Assembly (NCBI GenBank): GCA_902781315.1
Contig: CACZIT010000005.1
Coordinates: 1-64,000 of the forward strand
Reading direction: 5' to 3'
From: an uncultured Prevotellaceae bacterium
Lineage (GTDB): Bacteria > Bacteroidota > Bacteroidia > Bacteroidales > Bacteroidaceae
Length of the DNA: 64,000 nucleotides
In this document: positions 7,799-16,284 of the stretch, piece by piece
Numbering within the stretch: position 1 is the first letter of the stretch
How the letters are laid out: every line of letters starts with the position of its first letter
The notes under the pieces: model-generated
The model's input: only the letters and a program-made list of their open reading frames with translations
Told to the model about the DNA's origin: nothing
Databases searched by the model: none
Position numbers and translations under genes: made by a program

Positions 7799-8605
7799 AT
7801 GGCAAAGAAAGTATTGTTTATCAATCAGGAAATTTTTCCTTATGTTCCTGAGAGCGAGATGTCAACAATGGGAAGAGACGTTCCCCAAAAGATACAAGAG
7901 GGTGGATATGAAATTCGCACCTTCATGCCGAAATGGGGTAACATTAACGAGCGACGTGGTAACCTGCATCCTGTCATTCGTCTCTCCGGAATGAATATCA
8001 TTATAGACGACACCGATCAGCCACTGCTCATCAAAGTGGCAACAATACCTAATTCCCGAATCCAGGTCTATTTCATCGACAATGACGACTATTTCCTGAA
8101 GAGGCAGATGACCGTTGACGAATTAGGCCAAGAATATCCCGACAATGGCGAACGTGCCATTTTCTTTGCCAGAGGCGTGCTTGAGACCGTGAAGAAACTT
8201 CGCTGGACTCCCGACATCATACATTGTCAGGGGTGGATGAGCGCCGTCATTCCTCTTTATGTAAAGACTGCCTATCACGATGAACCTGCCTTTGCCAATG
8301 CCAAGGTCATCACATCGCTCTTCCACGACCAGCCCAAGGGTGAACTGGGAGAAAACTTCAAGCGTTGCATCGAGTTCAGGGAAGCTACGAACGAATTGTT
8401 GAAGCCGTATAAGGAAAAGTTCGATTTCATTGAGCTTGGCAAGCTGGCTATTGACTACAGCGATGGAATCATTGCAGCCAGTGATGACGTCAACAAAGAA
8501 CTCATTGAATACGCCAACCAGCAGAACCGCATGGTGCAGGGGTTCCCGGGCAACGACTTCGGCGATGCTTACAAACAATTCTACGATCAAGTCTGTCCTG
8601 AATAA
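7799..8605 (+). CDS. Short glycogen/starch-synthase-like protein
   Basis: A 268-residue protein matching only the N-terminal Rossmann domain of GT5 glycogen synthases (MAKKVLFINQEIFPYVPESE, later PDIIHCQGWMSAVIPLY). A full GlgA has about 480 residues and a second nucleotide-binding domain, which is absent here. The ADP-glucose-binding KxGGL motif expected near residue 15 is replaced by ESEMSTMGRDVP. Catalysis by this chain alone therefore looks unlikely, although annotation pipelines usually call such proteins glycogen synthase. It lies 59 bases ahead of a DUF4270 lipoprotein gene in the same direction. A binding or regulatory role is possible but not shown. Confidence 0.8.
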   Translation: MAKKVLFINQEIFPYVPESEMSTMGRDVPQKIQEGGYEIRTFMPKWGNINERRGNLHPVIRLSGMNIIIDDTDQPLLIKVATIPNSRIQVYFIDNDDYFLKRQMTVDELGQEYPDNGERAIFFARGVLETVKKLRWTPDIIHCQGWMSAVIPLYVKTAYHDEPAFANAKVITSLFHDQPKGELGENFKRCIEFREATNELLKPYKEKFDFIELGKLAIDYSDGIIAASDDVNKELIEYANQQNRMVQGFPGNDFGDAYKQFYDQVCPE

Positions 8606-8664
8606 TGACTATTTGATGACCGGACGATTTTAAATTCAACGTTCCAACCAATTAATAATAGATA

Positions 8665-10089
8665 ATGAGAATAAAAAGTCTCGCGAGTGCTTTGCTCGCC
8701 ATATTGGTTATCTCGTCGTGCGACGATACTACGAATGAACTCGGCACATCACTTATTAACAACATGGATTATCTGAACGTCTCAGCCGACTCGTTCAGCG
8801 TCAGTTCACGCACCGTAGTAGCCGATTCTGTCTATTCCCGTTCTTCCTATGGATATCTGGGAAGCATTTGCGACCCTGAAACCAATGGCATCGTCACGGC
8901 AAACTTCATGACGCAATTCCACACCTTAGAAGACTACGAGCATACCTTTCCCAAAGAAGAGAACGTCATCAGTCGCATCGACGGAAAAGTAGTGGCCGAC
9001 TCTTGCGAACTGCGTCTTTTCTACACCAGTTTCTATGGTGACTCTCTTGCCCCGATGAAACTCGTTGCTCATGAGATGTCGAAGCCCATGCTTGAGAATC
9101 GTATCTACTACTCTAACTTTGATCCTGCCAAGGAGGGTTACTTGCGTAGCGACGGTATCAACAAAGAGAAGACCTACACATTGGCAGACCTAAGCGTTAG
9201 CGATAAGGCAAAGAGCAGCACCGGATACACAACAAACATTTGTATCCCCTTGAACGACCCATATGTTGATAAGGATGGCAACCATTATAACAACTATGGT
9301 ACATACCTGATGCAGACTTATTACAAGAATCCGCCAGTATATGGTGACCAACTCAAATTTATCAAAGAGGTCATTCCAGGGTTCTATTTTGAGTCAACAG
9401 GCGGTCTGGGGGCAATGGCTTACATTTTCACCAGTAAGCTCACCATCTACTTCCGCTACACCGATGCCGAAGCCGATACCACTTACAACGGTGTCGTACA
9501 ATTTGGCGGAACAGATGAAGTCCTTCAGACAACAAGAATCGACAACAATCGTGAGACCATCTTAAAACTGGCTGAAGACAACAGTTGTACATATTTAAAA
9601 ACGCCTGCTGGACTCTTCACCGAAATCACCATACCCGTTGATGATATCTTGAAAGGTCATGATGGTGACTCCATTAATTCGGCAAAACTCATCATCCCCC
9701 GTGTCAACGACACTTCGGAGAGTGACTATGCCCTCTCCTACCCTGCCAATTTGCTGATGATTCCCAAGGACAGCTTATACAGTTTCTTTGAAAATAATCG
9801 GATTGTCAACAATCGTACATCCTTCCTTGCAAACTCTCCTGCATCAACCGGCAACAACACATACCAATTCAGCAATATCTCTAACCTGATTTCCGCAATG
9901 AACATCAATCGTAAATCAGAGAATTGGAACAAAGTGCTGCTTATCCCTGTTGACATCACGGCAACTTCCTCAGGATCAATCGTGAAGATTTCTCACTCCA
10001 TGGCACTCAGCAGTACACGTCTGGTAGGTGGAAGCGAAAATCGCCATAGCCCAAACCAGCTCAGTGTTATATATAGTAAGTTTAAGTAG
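8665..10089 (+). CDS. DUF4270 family lipoprotein
   Basis: A 474-residue exported lipoprotein. The signal peptide ends in the lipobox VISSC, with the lipidated Cys at residue 19, and the mature protein begins CDDTTNELGTSLI, typical of DUF4270. The rest is beta-rich with many Ser, Thr and Asn and no enzyme motif. The aspartates after the Cys fit export to the cell surface, as in other Bacteroidota lipoproteins. The gene sits between the glycogen-synthase-like gene and a 43-residue gene only one base downstream. The molecular function of DUF4270 is unknown to me. Confidence 0.88.
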   Translation: MRIKSLASALLAILVISSCDDTTNELGTSLINNMDYLNVSADSFSVSSRTVVADSVYSRSSYGYLGSICDPETNGIVTANFMTQFHTLEDYEHTFPKEENVISRIDGKVVADSCELRLFYTSFYGDSLAPMKLVAHEMSKPMLENRIYYSNFDPAKEGYLRSDGINKEKTYTLADLSVSDKAKSSTGYTTNICIPLNDPYVDKDGNHYNNYGTYLMQTYYKNPPVYGDQLKFIKEVIPGFYFESTGGLGAMAYIFTSKLTIYFRYTDAEADTTYNGVVQFGGTDEVLQTTRIDNNRETILKLAEDNSCTYLKTPAGLFTEITIPVDDILKGHDGDSINSAKLIIPRVNDTSESDYALSYPANLLMIPKDSLYSFFENNRIVNNRTSFLANSPASTGNNTYQFSNISNLISAMNINRKSENWNKVLLIPVDITATSSGSIVKISHSMALSSTRLVGGSENRHSPNQLSVIYSKFK

Positions 10090-10090
10090 A

Positions 10091-10222
10091 ATGGCCGACA
10101 ACTTTCTGGAACGACAGCGAGAAGACTATGAGGCTCGCAAAAAAGAATGGCTCCTTAGACGGAAGAAGCATTTTCCAAGCATAAGGAAAAAGCCAGAACG
10201 ACCGGAAGACGAAGCTCTGTAA
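10091..10222 (+). CDS. Conserved-looking 43-residue basic protein
   Basis: ATG at 10091 follows the DUF4270 stop (10087-10089) after a single base. The 43-residue product, starting MADNFLERQREDYEARKKEW, is strongly charged and probably a single helix with a basic, proline-containing tail. Similar very short proteins with an NFLExxxxxYEARKxxW opening are, to my recollection, common in Bacteroidales, sometimes misnamed dehydrogenase. The ABC ATPase gene starts 23 bases downstream. An earlier start inside the DUF4270 gene is possible but would need overlap. Confidence 0.7.
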   Translation: MADNFLERQREDYEARKKEWLLRRKKHFPSIRKKPERPEDEAL

Positions 10223-10245
10223 CAACAATCTCATTTAAACGACCA

Positions 10246-10971
10246 ATGGACATTCAGATCAGGAACCTCGTAAAGCGCTTTGGCGAAAACACGGCAGTGG
10301 ATATCGATTCTTTCGAAATCCGCAAAGGCGATATGTTAGGACTCGTTGGAAACAATGGAGCAGGAAAGACGACATTGTTCCGCCTGATGCTTGACCTGTT
10401 GGAAGCTGATGAGGGCGAAGTCCTGTTATCATATGAAGGCGCAGCATCCCCCATCAAGCCTTCGCAGAACGAGGATTGGAAGTCTGTGACTGGTGCATAT
10501 GTTGACGAAGCTTTCCTTATTGAGTTTCTCACGCCAGAAGAGTATTTCCAGTTCATTGGACAGGCCAATCGCATGACACAGGTGCAGACCGAGGAACAAC
10601 TGGCTCTCTACGAACATTTCATGCAGGGCGAGGTGCTTGGCCAGAAGAAACTTATAAGAGATTTGAGTGCAGGCAACAAACAAAAGGTCGGTATCATCGG
10701 CGCCCTGCTTGCCCGTCCCGAGCTGGTTATCCTCGACGAACCGTTCAATTTCCTCGACCCATCCTCACAAATCATTCTGAAGCGACTGCTCACGGAGTAT
10801 CATCAGCAGACAGGTGCCACCATTATTATTTCAAGCCACAACCTGCAACACACCGTAGAGATTTCCACACGTATTGCGCTCCTTGAGAAGGGACACATCG
10901 TCAAGGATCTTATGAATGAAGCTGGTTGTGCTGAGAAAGAGCTGGAAGAATACTTCAGCATCGACGCTTAG
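10246..10971 (+). CDS. ABC transporter ATP-binding protein
   Basis: A 241-residue ATPase subunit with Walker A GNNGAGKTT (35-43), a variant signature LSAGNKQK (140-147), Walker B LVILDEPF (160-167) and the switch histidine in SSHNL. It most resembles subunits of ABC-2 type exporters. No permease is present on either side in this window; the gene ends the operon that began at 7799, so the membrane partner must be encoded elsewhere. Confidence 0.92.
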   Translation: MDIQIRNLVKRFGENTAVDIDSFEIRKGDMLGLVGNNGAGKTTLFRLMLDLLEADEGEVLLSYEGAASPIKPSQNEDWKSVTGAYVDEAFLIEFLTPEEYFQFIGQANRMTQVQTEEQLALYEHFMQGEVLGQKKLIRDLSAGNKQKVGIIGALLARPELVILDEPFNFLDPSSQIILKRLLTEYHQQTGATIIISSHNLQHTVEISTRIALLEKGHIVKDLMNEAGCAEKELEEYFSIDA

Positions 10972-11002
10972 CCGATTCATCTATTTATCATTCATTATAT
11001 AA

Positions 11003-11036
11003 AAAAGGCAGTCTGGATTTTCCAAACTGCCTTTTA
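11003..11036. terminator. Bidirectional terminator
   Basis: AAAAGGCAGT and its complement around TCCAAACTGCCTTTT form a 10-bp stem between two convergent genes (ends 10971 and 11063). T-runs follow on both strands. Confidence 0.8.
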
Positions 11037-11062
11037 TCGTTCTTGCCATACGCTTTATTATG

Positions 11063-11314
11063 TCAGCACACTTCTGACAGTGCTCTTGCCAACTGATCAG
11101 GACAACTTGTGCTTTTGCTGCCACAGGTGATGCCCTCCAGCATTGCCTTCACCTCAGAAGCCTTCCGGCCCTTCACCAAGGCACAAATGCCTTTCAAATT
11201 GCCATTGCAACCACCTTCAAAACGAATATCCTCTATCGTATTATCATCTGAGAGGACGATATCAATTTGTCGGCTGCAAGTGCCCTGTGTCTGATATTGC
11301 AAGTGCTTGCTCAT
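11063..11314 (-). CDS. TSCPD domain protein (TIGR03905-like)
   Basis: An 83-residue protein with the Cys pattern of the small stand-alone TSCPD family: CSRQIDI near residue 13, EGGCNGN, and the C-terminal CGSKSTSCPDQLARAL. The domain also ends class II ribonucleotide reductases, where it is thought to bind metal, so zinc or iron binding is likely. Its start codon shares one base with the stop of yebC (TAATG at 11312-11316), so the two are translationally coupled. Function of the free-standing family is not established. Confidence 0.88.
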   Translation of the reverse strand: MSKHLQYQTQGTCSRQIDIVLSDDNTIEDIRFEGGCNGNLKGICALVKGRKASEVKAMLEGITCGSKSTSCPDQLARALSEVC

Positions 11315-12039
11315 TATTCGGGCTTCATGTTTGTGTACACAGTCTGCACGTCGTCGAAGTCCTCCAGTTTCTCAACCATCTTGTCGATGGTTTCGCGCTG
11401 CTCGGGAGTAACGTCCTTCAGGTCGTTAGGAATGCGAGTGAACTCAGCACCCGTCACCTCAAAACCATTCTCCTCAAGATGCTTCTGGATAGCGCCGAAA
11501 GACGAAGGATCGCCATAGATGGTGATTGAGTTTTCTTCCTCATCCTCATCAAACTCGTCCTCTACACCATAGTCAATCAGGTCGAGAATCATCTCGTCCA
11601 TGTCAAGACCGTCTTTCTTCTTAAAGGTGAAGACCGCCTTGTGATCGAAAAGGAACGACAGCGAGCCCTGTGTGCCAAGGTTTCCGTTGAACTTGTTAAA
11701 CACCGAACGCACGTCACCCACCGTACGGGTTGTGTTGTCAGTCAGTGTCTCAACAAAGATAGCAATGCCATGAGGGCCGTAGCCTTCGTAGTTCACTTCC
11801 TTGTAGTCGCTCTGGTCCTTACCCATAGCGTTTTTGATGGCACGCTCAATGTTGTCCTTCGGCATGTTCTCACGCTTGGCATTGGCAATGATGGCACGCA
11901 GTGCAGGGTTCATGTCGGGCTCCGGACCACCAGCCTTCACGGCAATGGCAATCTGTTTTCCGATCTTGGTGAAAGTCTTGGCCATGTGGCCCCATCTCTT
12001 CAGCTTTGCAGCTTTACGGTATTCAAATGCTCTTCCCAT
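11314..12039 (-). CDS. yebC: YebC/PmpR family protein
   Basis: A 241-residue protein opening MGRAFEYRKAAKLKRWGHMAK, the family hallmark, followed by IAVKAGGPEPDMNPALRAIIANAKRENMPKDN and an acidic central stretch, all typical of YebC. The family has been described as a transcription regulator and, more recently, as a factor that helps ribosomes at difficult proline stretches; the latter suits its place after pheT. It lies 50 bases downstream of pheT and probably shares its message. Confidence 0.95.
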   Translation of the reverse strand: MGRAFEYRKAAKLKRWGHMAKTFTKIGKQIAIAVKAGGPEPDMNPALRAIIANAKRENMPKDNIERAIKNAMGKDQSDYKEVNYEGYGPHGIAIFVETLTDNTTRTVGDVRSVFNKFNGNLGTQGSLSFLFDHKAVFTFKKKDGLDMDEMILDLIDYGVEDEFDEDEEENSITIYGDPSSFGAIQKHLEENGFEVTGAEFTRIPNDLKDVTPEQRETIDKMVEKLEDFDDVQTVYTNMKPE

Positions 12040-12089
12040 AATGAAATATTTACGATTTACTGATTTACTAATTTACGATTGATCTACTT

Positions 12090-14558
12090 TCATCGCAGCT
12101 CGGCACCCAGTTTCTGTTTGAGGCTGGTGATGATTTTCTGCATGATGGCATCGATTTGTTTGTCGCCCATCGTTTTCTGCTCGTCTTGCAGAATGAAGTT
12201 CACTGCATAACTCTTCTTTCCCTCAGGTAGGTTCTTGCCTTCGTAGACATCAAACAGTTCCACCTTCTTCAGCAACTTGCGCTCACTCTGGCGGGCTATC
12301 TGCTCAATCTGTGCGAATTCCACGCCCTTATCGATGAGCAGAGCCAAGTCGCGACTCACGGCAGGATACTTCGAGATTTCCGTATACTCCACCTTGTTCT
12401 TGCGGATAGCCTTCATGAGGGCAGCCCAGTTCAGGTCGGCAAAATAGACTGCATTCTGGATGCCAAATGCCTTCTGAATCTGATGGCTCACGACACCCAG
12501 CTCGCCCATCAGCTTACCACCACGGTTCTTCAAAGCCAGTCCTGTAGCAAAAATAATGTTCTCTGACTTTTCGCTGACCAGCATTCCCTGCGGCACACCC
12601 AGACGGGCCAGCACATTTTGCACGTAGGCATTCAGTTCATAGAATGAAGAGTCTTCGTTCTGATGAATCCAGCTTCCTTCCACTCGCTTACCCGTGAGCC
12701 ATAAGCCCAAGTGCATTTCCTCGCTATACGACTTGATGGGCAAATTGTCTTCGCCTGGCACCTGCTGCTTGTAGTGATAGCAATTACCGAACTCAAAGAA
12801 GCGCAGATTAGGATTCTTACGATTGGCATTGCGCACGATACTTTCCAAACCACCGAAGAGCAACGTCTGGCGCATCACGCCGAGATCGGCAGAAAGCGGG
12901 TTCATGACCTTCACTGTCGTTTCATTTGTATAGACGTTCAGCGAACCATCATAGTAGGAAGACTTGGTCAGCGAGTTATTCAGAATTTCGTTGAACCCGC
13001 ATCCTACAAGTTGCTCTGCCACAAGGTTCTGCATACGGTGGTCCTTATCCTGTTCGCCAGCCACGGTCAACGACGACTTCAGCTGTGTAGGAATCTCCAC
13101 ATTGTTATATCCATAGATACGCAGGATGTCCTCAACCACATCGCAGGGACGCTGCACGTCAACGCGATAAGCAGGAACTTCAAGCAACAGACCCTCTTCG
13201 GTTTCACTGAGAATCTTCATCTCCAGCGAGGTCACGATGTCCTTCACAACCTGCTTGCCTATCTCCTTGCCAACCAGCTGATGCACATAGTCATATCGCA
13301 GGTCCACGCGTGCATTCTCGATAGGCTCAGGATAAACATCCTTCAACTGCATCGAAACCTTACCACCAGCCAACTGGCGGCAAAGAATGGCTGCTTGCTT
13401 CATTGCGTAAATGGTACCGTTGGGATCGATACCACGCTCGAAACGATAGCTGGAATCTGTCGACAATCCATGACGACGGGCACTCTTGCGAATCCATGTA
13501 GGATGGAAGTAGGCAGCCTCAAGCACCACGTTGCGAGTGGTTTCATAAGTGCCGCTGCCCTTGCCGCCAAAGATACCGGCAATGCACATGGGTTCCTCGG
13601 CATTGCAGATTGACAGGTCGTGCTCGCCAAGGGTATGCTCCTCTCCATCGAGCGTGACAAACTTAGTACCTTCTGGTTGCGTGCGGACAACAATCTTGTG
13701 GCCCTTCACCATATCTGCATCAAAGCAATGCATGGGCTGACCATAGGCCATCATCACATAATTGGTGATATCAACAATGTTGTTGATGGGACGCAAGCCA
13801 ATGGTATTGAGTTTTGTCTTGAGCCACTCAGGACTTTCTTTCACTTCGCAGTCGCTGACGCTCAGGCAGACATAGCGCTTGCAGGCCTCTTTATTCTCGA
13901 TTTCCACATCAATGGGCAGGCTCTCGTTGTCGACAACAAAATCCTCGCAACCAGGGCGATGCAGCGATGTTTCGTAACCATTCTGGCGCAGCCATGCATA
14001 GAGATCGCGCGCCACGCCCCAATGCGACAGTGCATCAGAACGATTGGCAGTGATGTCGACCTCTATCACGAAGTCGCTTTCCAAATGATAGTATTCCGCA
14101 GCAGGCGTACCCACCACTGCGTCGTCGGGCAGCACGATGATGCCGTCATGACTGTTGCCGATACCGATTTCATCCTCGGCACAAATCATTCCCAGCGACT
14201 CATGACCGCGCAGCTTGGCGCGCTTGATTTGAAACTCCTTATCGCCATCATAGAGCACGCAGCCAACGTCGGCCACGATGACTTTCTGTCCGGCTTTCAC
14301 ATTAGGAGCACCGCACACAATCTGCTGCGGACCTTCGGCCTTACCCAGGTCGACAGTGGTCAGATGAAGATGGGTATCAGGAATGTCTTCGCAAGTCAGC
14401 ACTTGTCCTACAAAGAGTCCCTTCAGACCTCCCTTGATGCTTTGCACTTCTTCCACACCACCCACTTCGAGACCTACCGACGTCAGTACGGTAGCCACCT
14501 CTTCAGGTGTGAGGTCGAAGTCGACATATTCTTTCAGCCATTTATAAGAAACGTTCAT
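12090..14558 (-). CDS. pheT: Phenylalanine--tRNA ligase beta subunit
   Basis: The 822-residue beta chain pairs with PheS to charge tRNA-Phe. Visible domains: an N-terminal EMAP-type tRNA-binding OB fold (about 40-150, VGQVLTCEDIPDTHLHLTTVDLG); the B3/B4 editing domain with VEIENKEACKRYVC and the metal-site region TDSSYRFERGIDP; a B5 domain; a catalytic-like core with FEFGNCYH; and a C-terminal anticodon-binding FDX-ACB domain with YPAVSRDLALLID. The pheS gene is 38 kb away on the other strand at 52903, so the two chains are not co-transcribed here. The gene has its own promoter behind the rplT terminator. Confidence 0.97.
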   Translation of the reverse strand: MNVSYKWLKEYVDFDLTPEEVATVLTSVGLEVGGVEEVQSIKGGLKGLFVGQVLTCEDIPDTHLHLTTVDLGKAEGPQQIVCGAPNVKAGQKVIVADVGCVLYDGDKEFQIKRAKLRGHESLGMICAEDEIGIGNSHDGIIVLPDDAVVGTPAAEYYHLESDFVIEVDITANRSDALSHWGVARDLYAWLRQNGYETSLHRPGCEDFVVDNESLPIDVEIENKEACKRYVCLSVSDCEVKESPEWLKTKLNTIGLRPINNIVDITNYVMMAYGQPMHCFDADMVKGHKIVVRTQPEGTKFVTLDGEEHTLGEHDLSICNAEEPMCIAGIFGGKGSGTYETTRNVVLEAAYFHPTWIRKSARRHGLSTDSSYRFERGIDPNGTIYAMKQAAILCRQLAGGKVSMQLKDVYPEPIENARVDLRYDYVHQLVGKEIGKQVVKDIVTSLEMKILSETEEGLLLEVPAYRVDVQRPCDVVEDILRIYGYNNVEIPTQLKSSLTVAGEQDKDHRMQNLVAEQLVGCGFNEILNNSLTKSSYYDGSLNVYTNETTVKVMNPLSADLGVMRQTLLFGGLESIVRNANRKNPNLRFFEFGNCYHYKQQVPGEDNLPIKSYSEEMHLGLWLTGKRVEGSWIHQNEDSSFYELNAYVQNVLARLGVPQGMLVSEKSENIIFATGLALKNRGGKLMGELGVVSHQIQKAFGIQNAVYFADLNWAALMKAIRKNKVEYTEISKYPAVSRDLALLIDKGVEFAQIEQIARQSERKLLKKVELFDVYEGKNLPEGKKSYAVNFILQDEQKTMGDKQIDAIMQKIITSLKQKLGAELR

Positions 14559-14608
14559 AACTTATATTAAATATTTTTCTGATTTTACCTATTCTGCAAT
14601 TCAGCCCA

Positions 14609-14616
14609 CAAAATTA
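14609..14616 (-). promoter_or_regulatory. -7 element of pheT
   Basis: TAATTTTG on the minus strand, about 50 bases ahead of pheT and downstream of the rplT terminator, so pheT-yebC can be transcribed apart from the ribosomal genes. Confidence 0.55.
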
Positions 14617-14700
14617 CAAAAAAAAAATTACTTTTCGGCTGCTTGATATAAGTTTTTAATATAATTTGTCTGACTGACAGAGAAAAGGGAGGCAAATCAA

Positions 14701-14730
14701 AAAGGCATGCCCTGATTCAGGCATGCCTTT
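14701..14730 (-). terminator. Terminator of infC-rpmI-rplT
   Basis: A perfect 11-bp stem (14701-14711 with 14720-14730) with an 8-base loop lies 20 bases after the rplT stop; TTTTGATTTG follows on the minus strand. Confidence 0.85.
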
Positions 14731-14749
14731 GTACTTTCGGATTCAGAAT

Positions 14750-15094
14750 TTACTTCACCTTCTCCACGATAGCCTTGAAAGCCTCGGGATTGTTCATGGC
14801 GAGGTCGGCGAGCACCTTGCGGTTGATCTCGATACCAGCCTTGTGCAGAGCACCCATCAGCTGCGAGTAGCTCATACCCTCCATGCGGGCAGCAGCGTTG
14901 ATACGCTGGATCCACAGAGCGCGGAAGGTGCGCTTCTTGTTACGACGATCGCGATATGCATAGGTGAGACCCTTCTCCCAGGTGTTCTTAGCAACGGTCC
15001 AAACGTTCTTGCGAGCTCCAAAATAACCCTTAGTGAGCTTCAGAATGCGAGTTCTGCGTGCCTTAGAGGCAACATGATTTACTGATCTTGGCAT
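14750..15094 (-). CDS. rplT: 50S ribosomal protein L20
   Basis: A 114-residue protein with the full L20 sequence pattern: [20 protein letters not shown], a long basic N-terminal helix that binds 23S rRNA, then [20 protein letters not shown] and the C-terminal globular part ending AIVEKVK. It is needed early in 50S assembly. It is the last gene of the infC-rpmI-rplT group, 41 bases after rpmI. In many bacteria L20 represses this operon; I see no clear leader structure to support that here. Confidence 0.98.
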   Translation of the reverse strand: MPRSVNHVASKARRTRILKLTKGYFGARKNVWTVAKNTWEKGLTYAYRDRRNKKRTFRALWIQRINAAARMEGMSYSQLMGALHKAGIEINRKVLADLAMNNPEAFKAIVEKVK

Positions 15095-15135
15095 AGTTCT
15101 TTTCTTCTTTTAACGTTCAACAAAAGGGTTAATAC

Positions 15136-15333
15136 TTAACGGAGGCAGAGCAGGTCGCGAACCTGCTTCATGTTCGACTTGTCGACGATGGCCTGGTGCA
15201 CCAGGTTTCTCTTCTGCTTCTTGGTCTTCTTAGTCAGAATGTGACTGTGATAAGCGTGATGACGCTTGATCTTTCCTGTTCCGGTGAAGGTGAAACGCTT
15301 CTTTGCTCCGGAGTTTGTCTTTACTTTTGGCAT
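15136..15333 (-). CDS. rpmI: 50S ribosomal protein L35
   Basis: A 65-residue basic protein with [39 protein letters not shown] and the short C-terminal VRDLLCLR, standard for L35. The gene lies between infC and rplT in the usual order, 82 bases downstream of infC. The first codons follow an A/T-rich stretch with no strong ribosome-binding site. Confidence 0.98.
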   Translation of the reverse strand: MPKVKTNSGAKKRFTFTGTGKIKRHHAYHSHILTKKTKKQKRNLVHQAIVDKSNMKQVRDLLCLR

Positions 15334-15415
15334 TGTTTTTTGTTTTTAATTGTTATTATTAGCGGCGGCAACGCATATACCGGGCGTTACGCACCTTTAT
15401 CTTCATTTGCGATTC

Positions 15416-16099
15416 TCAATCTTCTGCTTTCAACTTGCTGAGCAGTTCCTCACCACCCTTGGCATTGGCCAACAGCCCATTGGCGGCTGCACTGGCCTCA
15501 GCCTCCTGCTCCTGGGCAGCCTTGGCTTCAGCTTCGCGGCGCTCGTTGTCGCGCTTCTGCTGACTCTTCTTGGCCACACCAGCCTTCTTGGGTGCGAGGA
15601 AGAGGAACATCTTCTTGCCTTCCAGACGGGGCAGCTGCTCCACCTTGGCATATTCCTCCAGATCGTTGGCAAAACGCAACAGCAGCACCTCACCTTGCTC
15701 CTTGAAAAGGATGCTACGACCGCGGAAGAACACATAGGCACGCACCTTGTTGCCCTCTTCGAGGAACTCCTTGGCATGCTTCAGCTTGAAGTTGTAGTCG
15801 TGGTCGTCAGTCTGAGGTCCGAAACGTATTTCCTTCACCTCAACCTTCACCTGCTTAGCCTTCATCTCCTTCTGATGCTTCTTCTGCTGGTAGAGGAACT
15901 TGCTATAGTCGATGAGGCGACAAACCGGCGGCTGTGCATTGGGCGAGATCTCTACAAGGTCGACACCCTGCTGGCGCGCCATGTCAAGAGCCTGTCTGGT
16001 AGGAACAACGGAACTTCCGTCTTCGCCTACTATACGCACTTCCCGAACGCGAATCTGCTCATTCACGCGGTACTGATTCTTCATCTTGTCGTTCTTCAT
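15416..16099 (-). CDS. infC: Translation initiation factor IF-3
   Basis: IF-3 prevents premature 50S joining and checks the start codon on the 30S subunit. The N domain runs from [15 protein letters not shown] through [24 protein letters not shown]; the C domain begins [22 protein letters not shown]. At 227 residues it is longer than the usual 170-180 because of a C-terminal tail rich in Ala, Glu and Gln, a common feature in Bacteroidota. The start is ATG at 16099, or a second ATG five codons on at 16084; neither is the rare AUU used by enterobacteria. It heads the infC-rpmI-rplT operon. Confidence 0.97.
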   Translation of the reverse strand: MKNDKMKNQYRVNEQIRVREVRIVGEDGSSVVPTRQALDMARQQGVDLVEISPNAQPPVCRLIDYSKFLYQQKKHQKEMKAKQVKVEVKEIRFGPQTDDHDYNFKLKHAKEFLEEGNKVRAYVFFRGRSILFKEQGEVLLLRFANDLEEYAKVEQLPRLEGKKMFLFLAPKKAGVAKKSQQKRDNERREAEAKAAQEQEAEASAAANGLLANAKGGEELLSKLKAED

Positions 16100-16136
16100 T
16101 AACTATTTTTAATTGTACAATTTTGCTAAACGGCTG

Positions 16137-16144
16137 CAAAGGTA
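16137..16144 (-). promoter_or_regulatory. -7 element of infC
   Basis: TACCTTTG followed by CAG on the minus strand, about 38 bases ahead of the infC ATG. No convincing -33 TTTG. Confidence 0.6.
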
Positions 16145-16284
16145 CAAAAAAGTTTAGAGTTTAGTGCCGTGTGTATAGAGTTATTTTTTGCTTATTAACA
16201 TTTTTTATCACAGCAACTCCCATACGCCCGTCGCTAAACCCTAATCTTCAGGTTTTCAATCATTTCGAATCTTCACGGAAAGAG

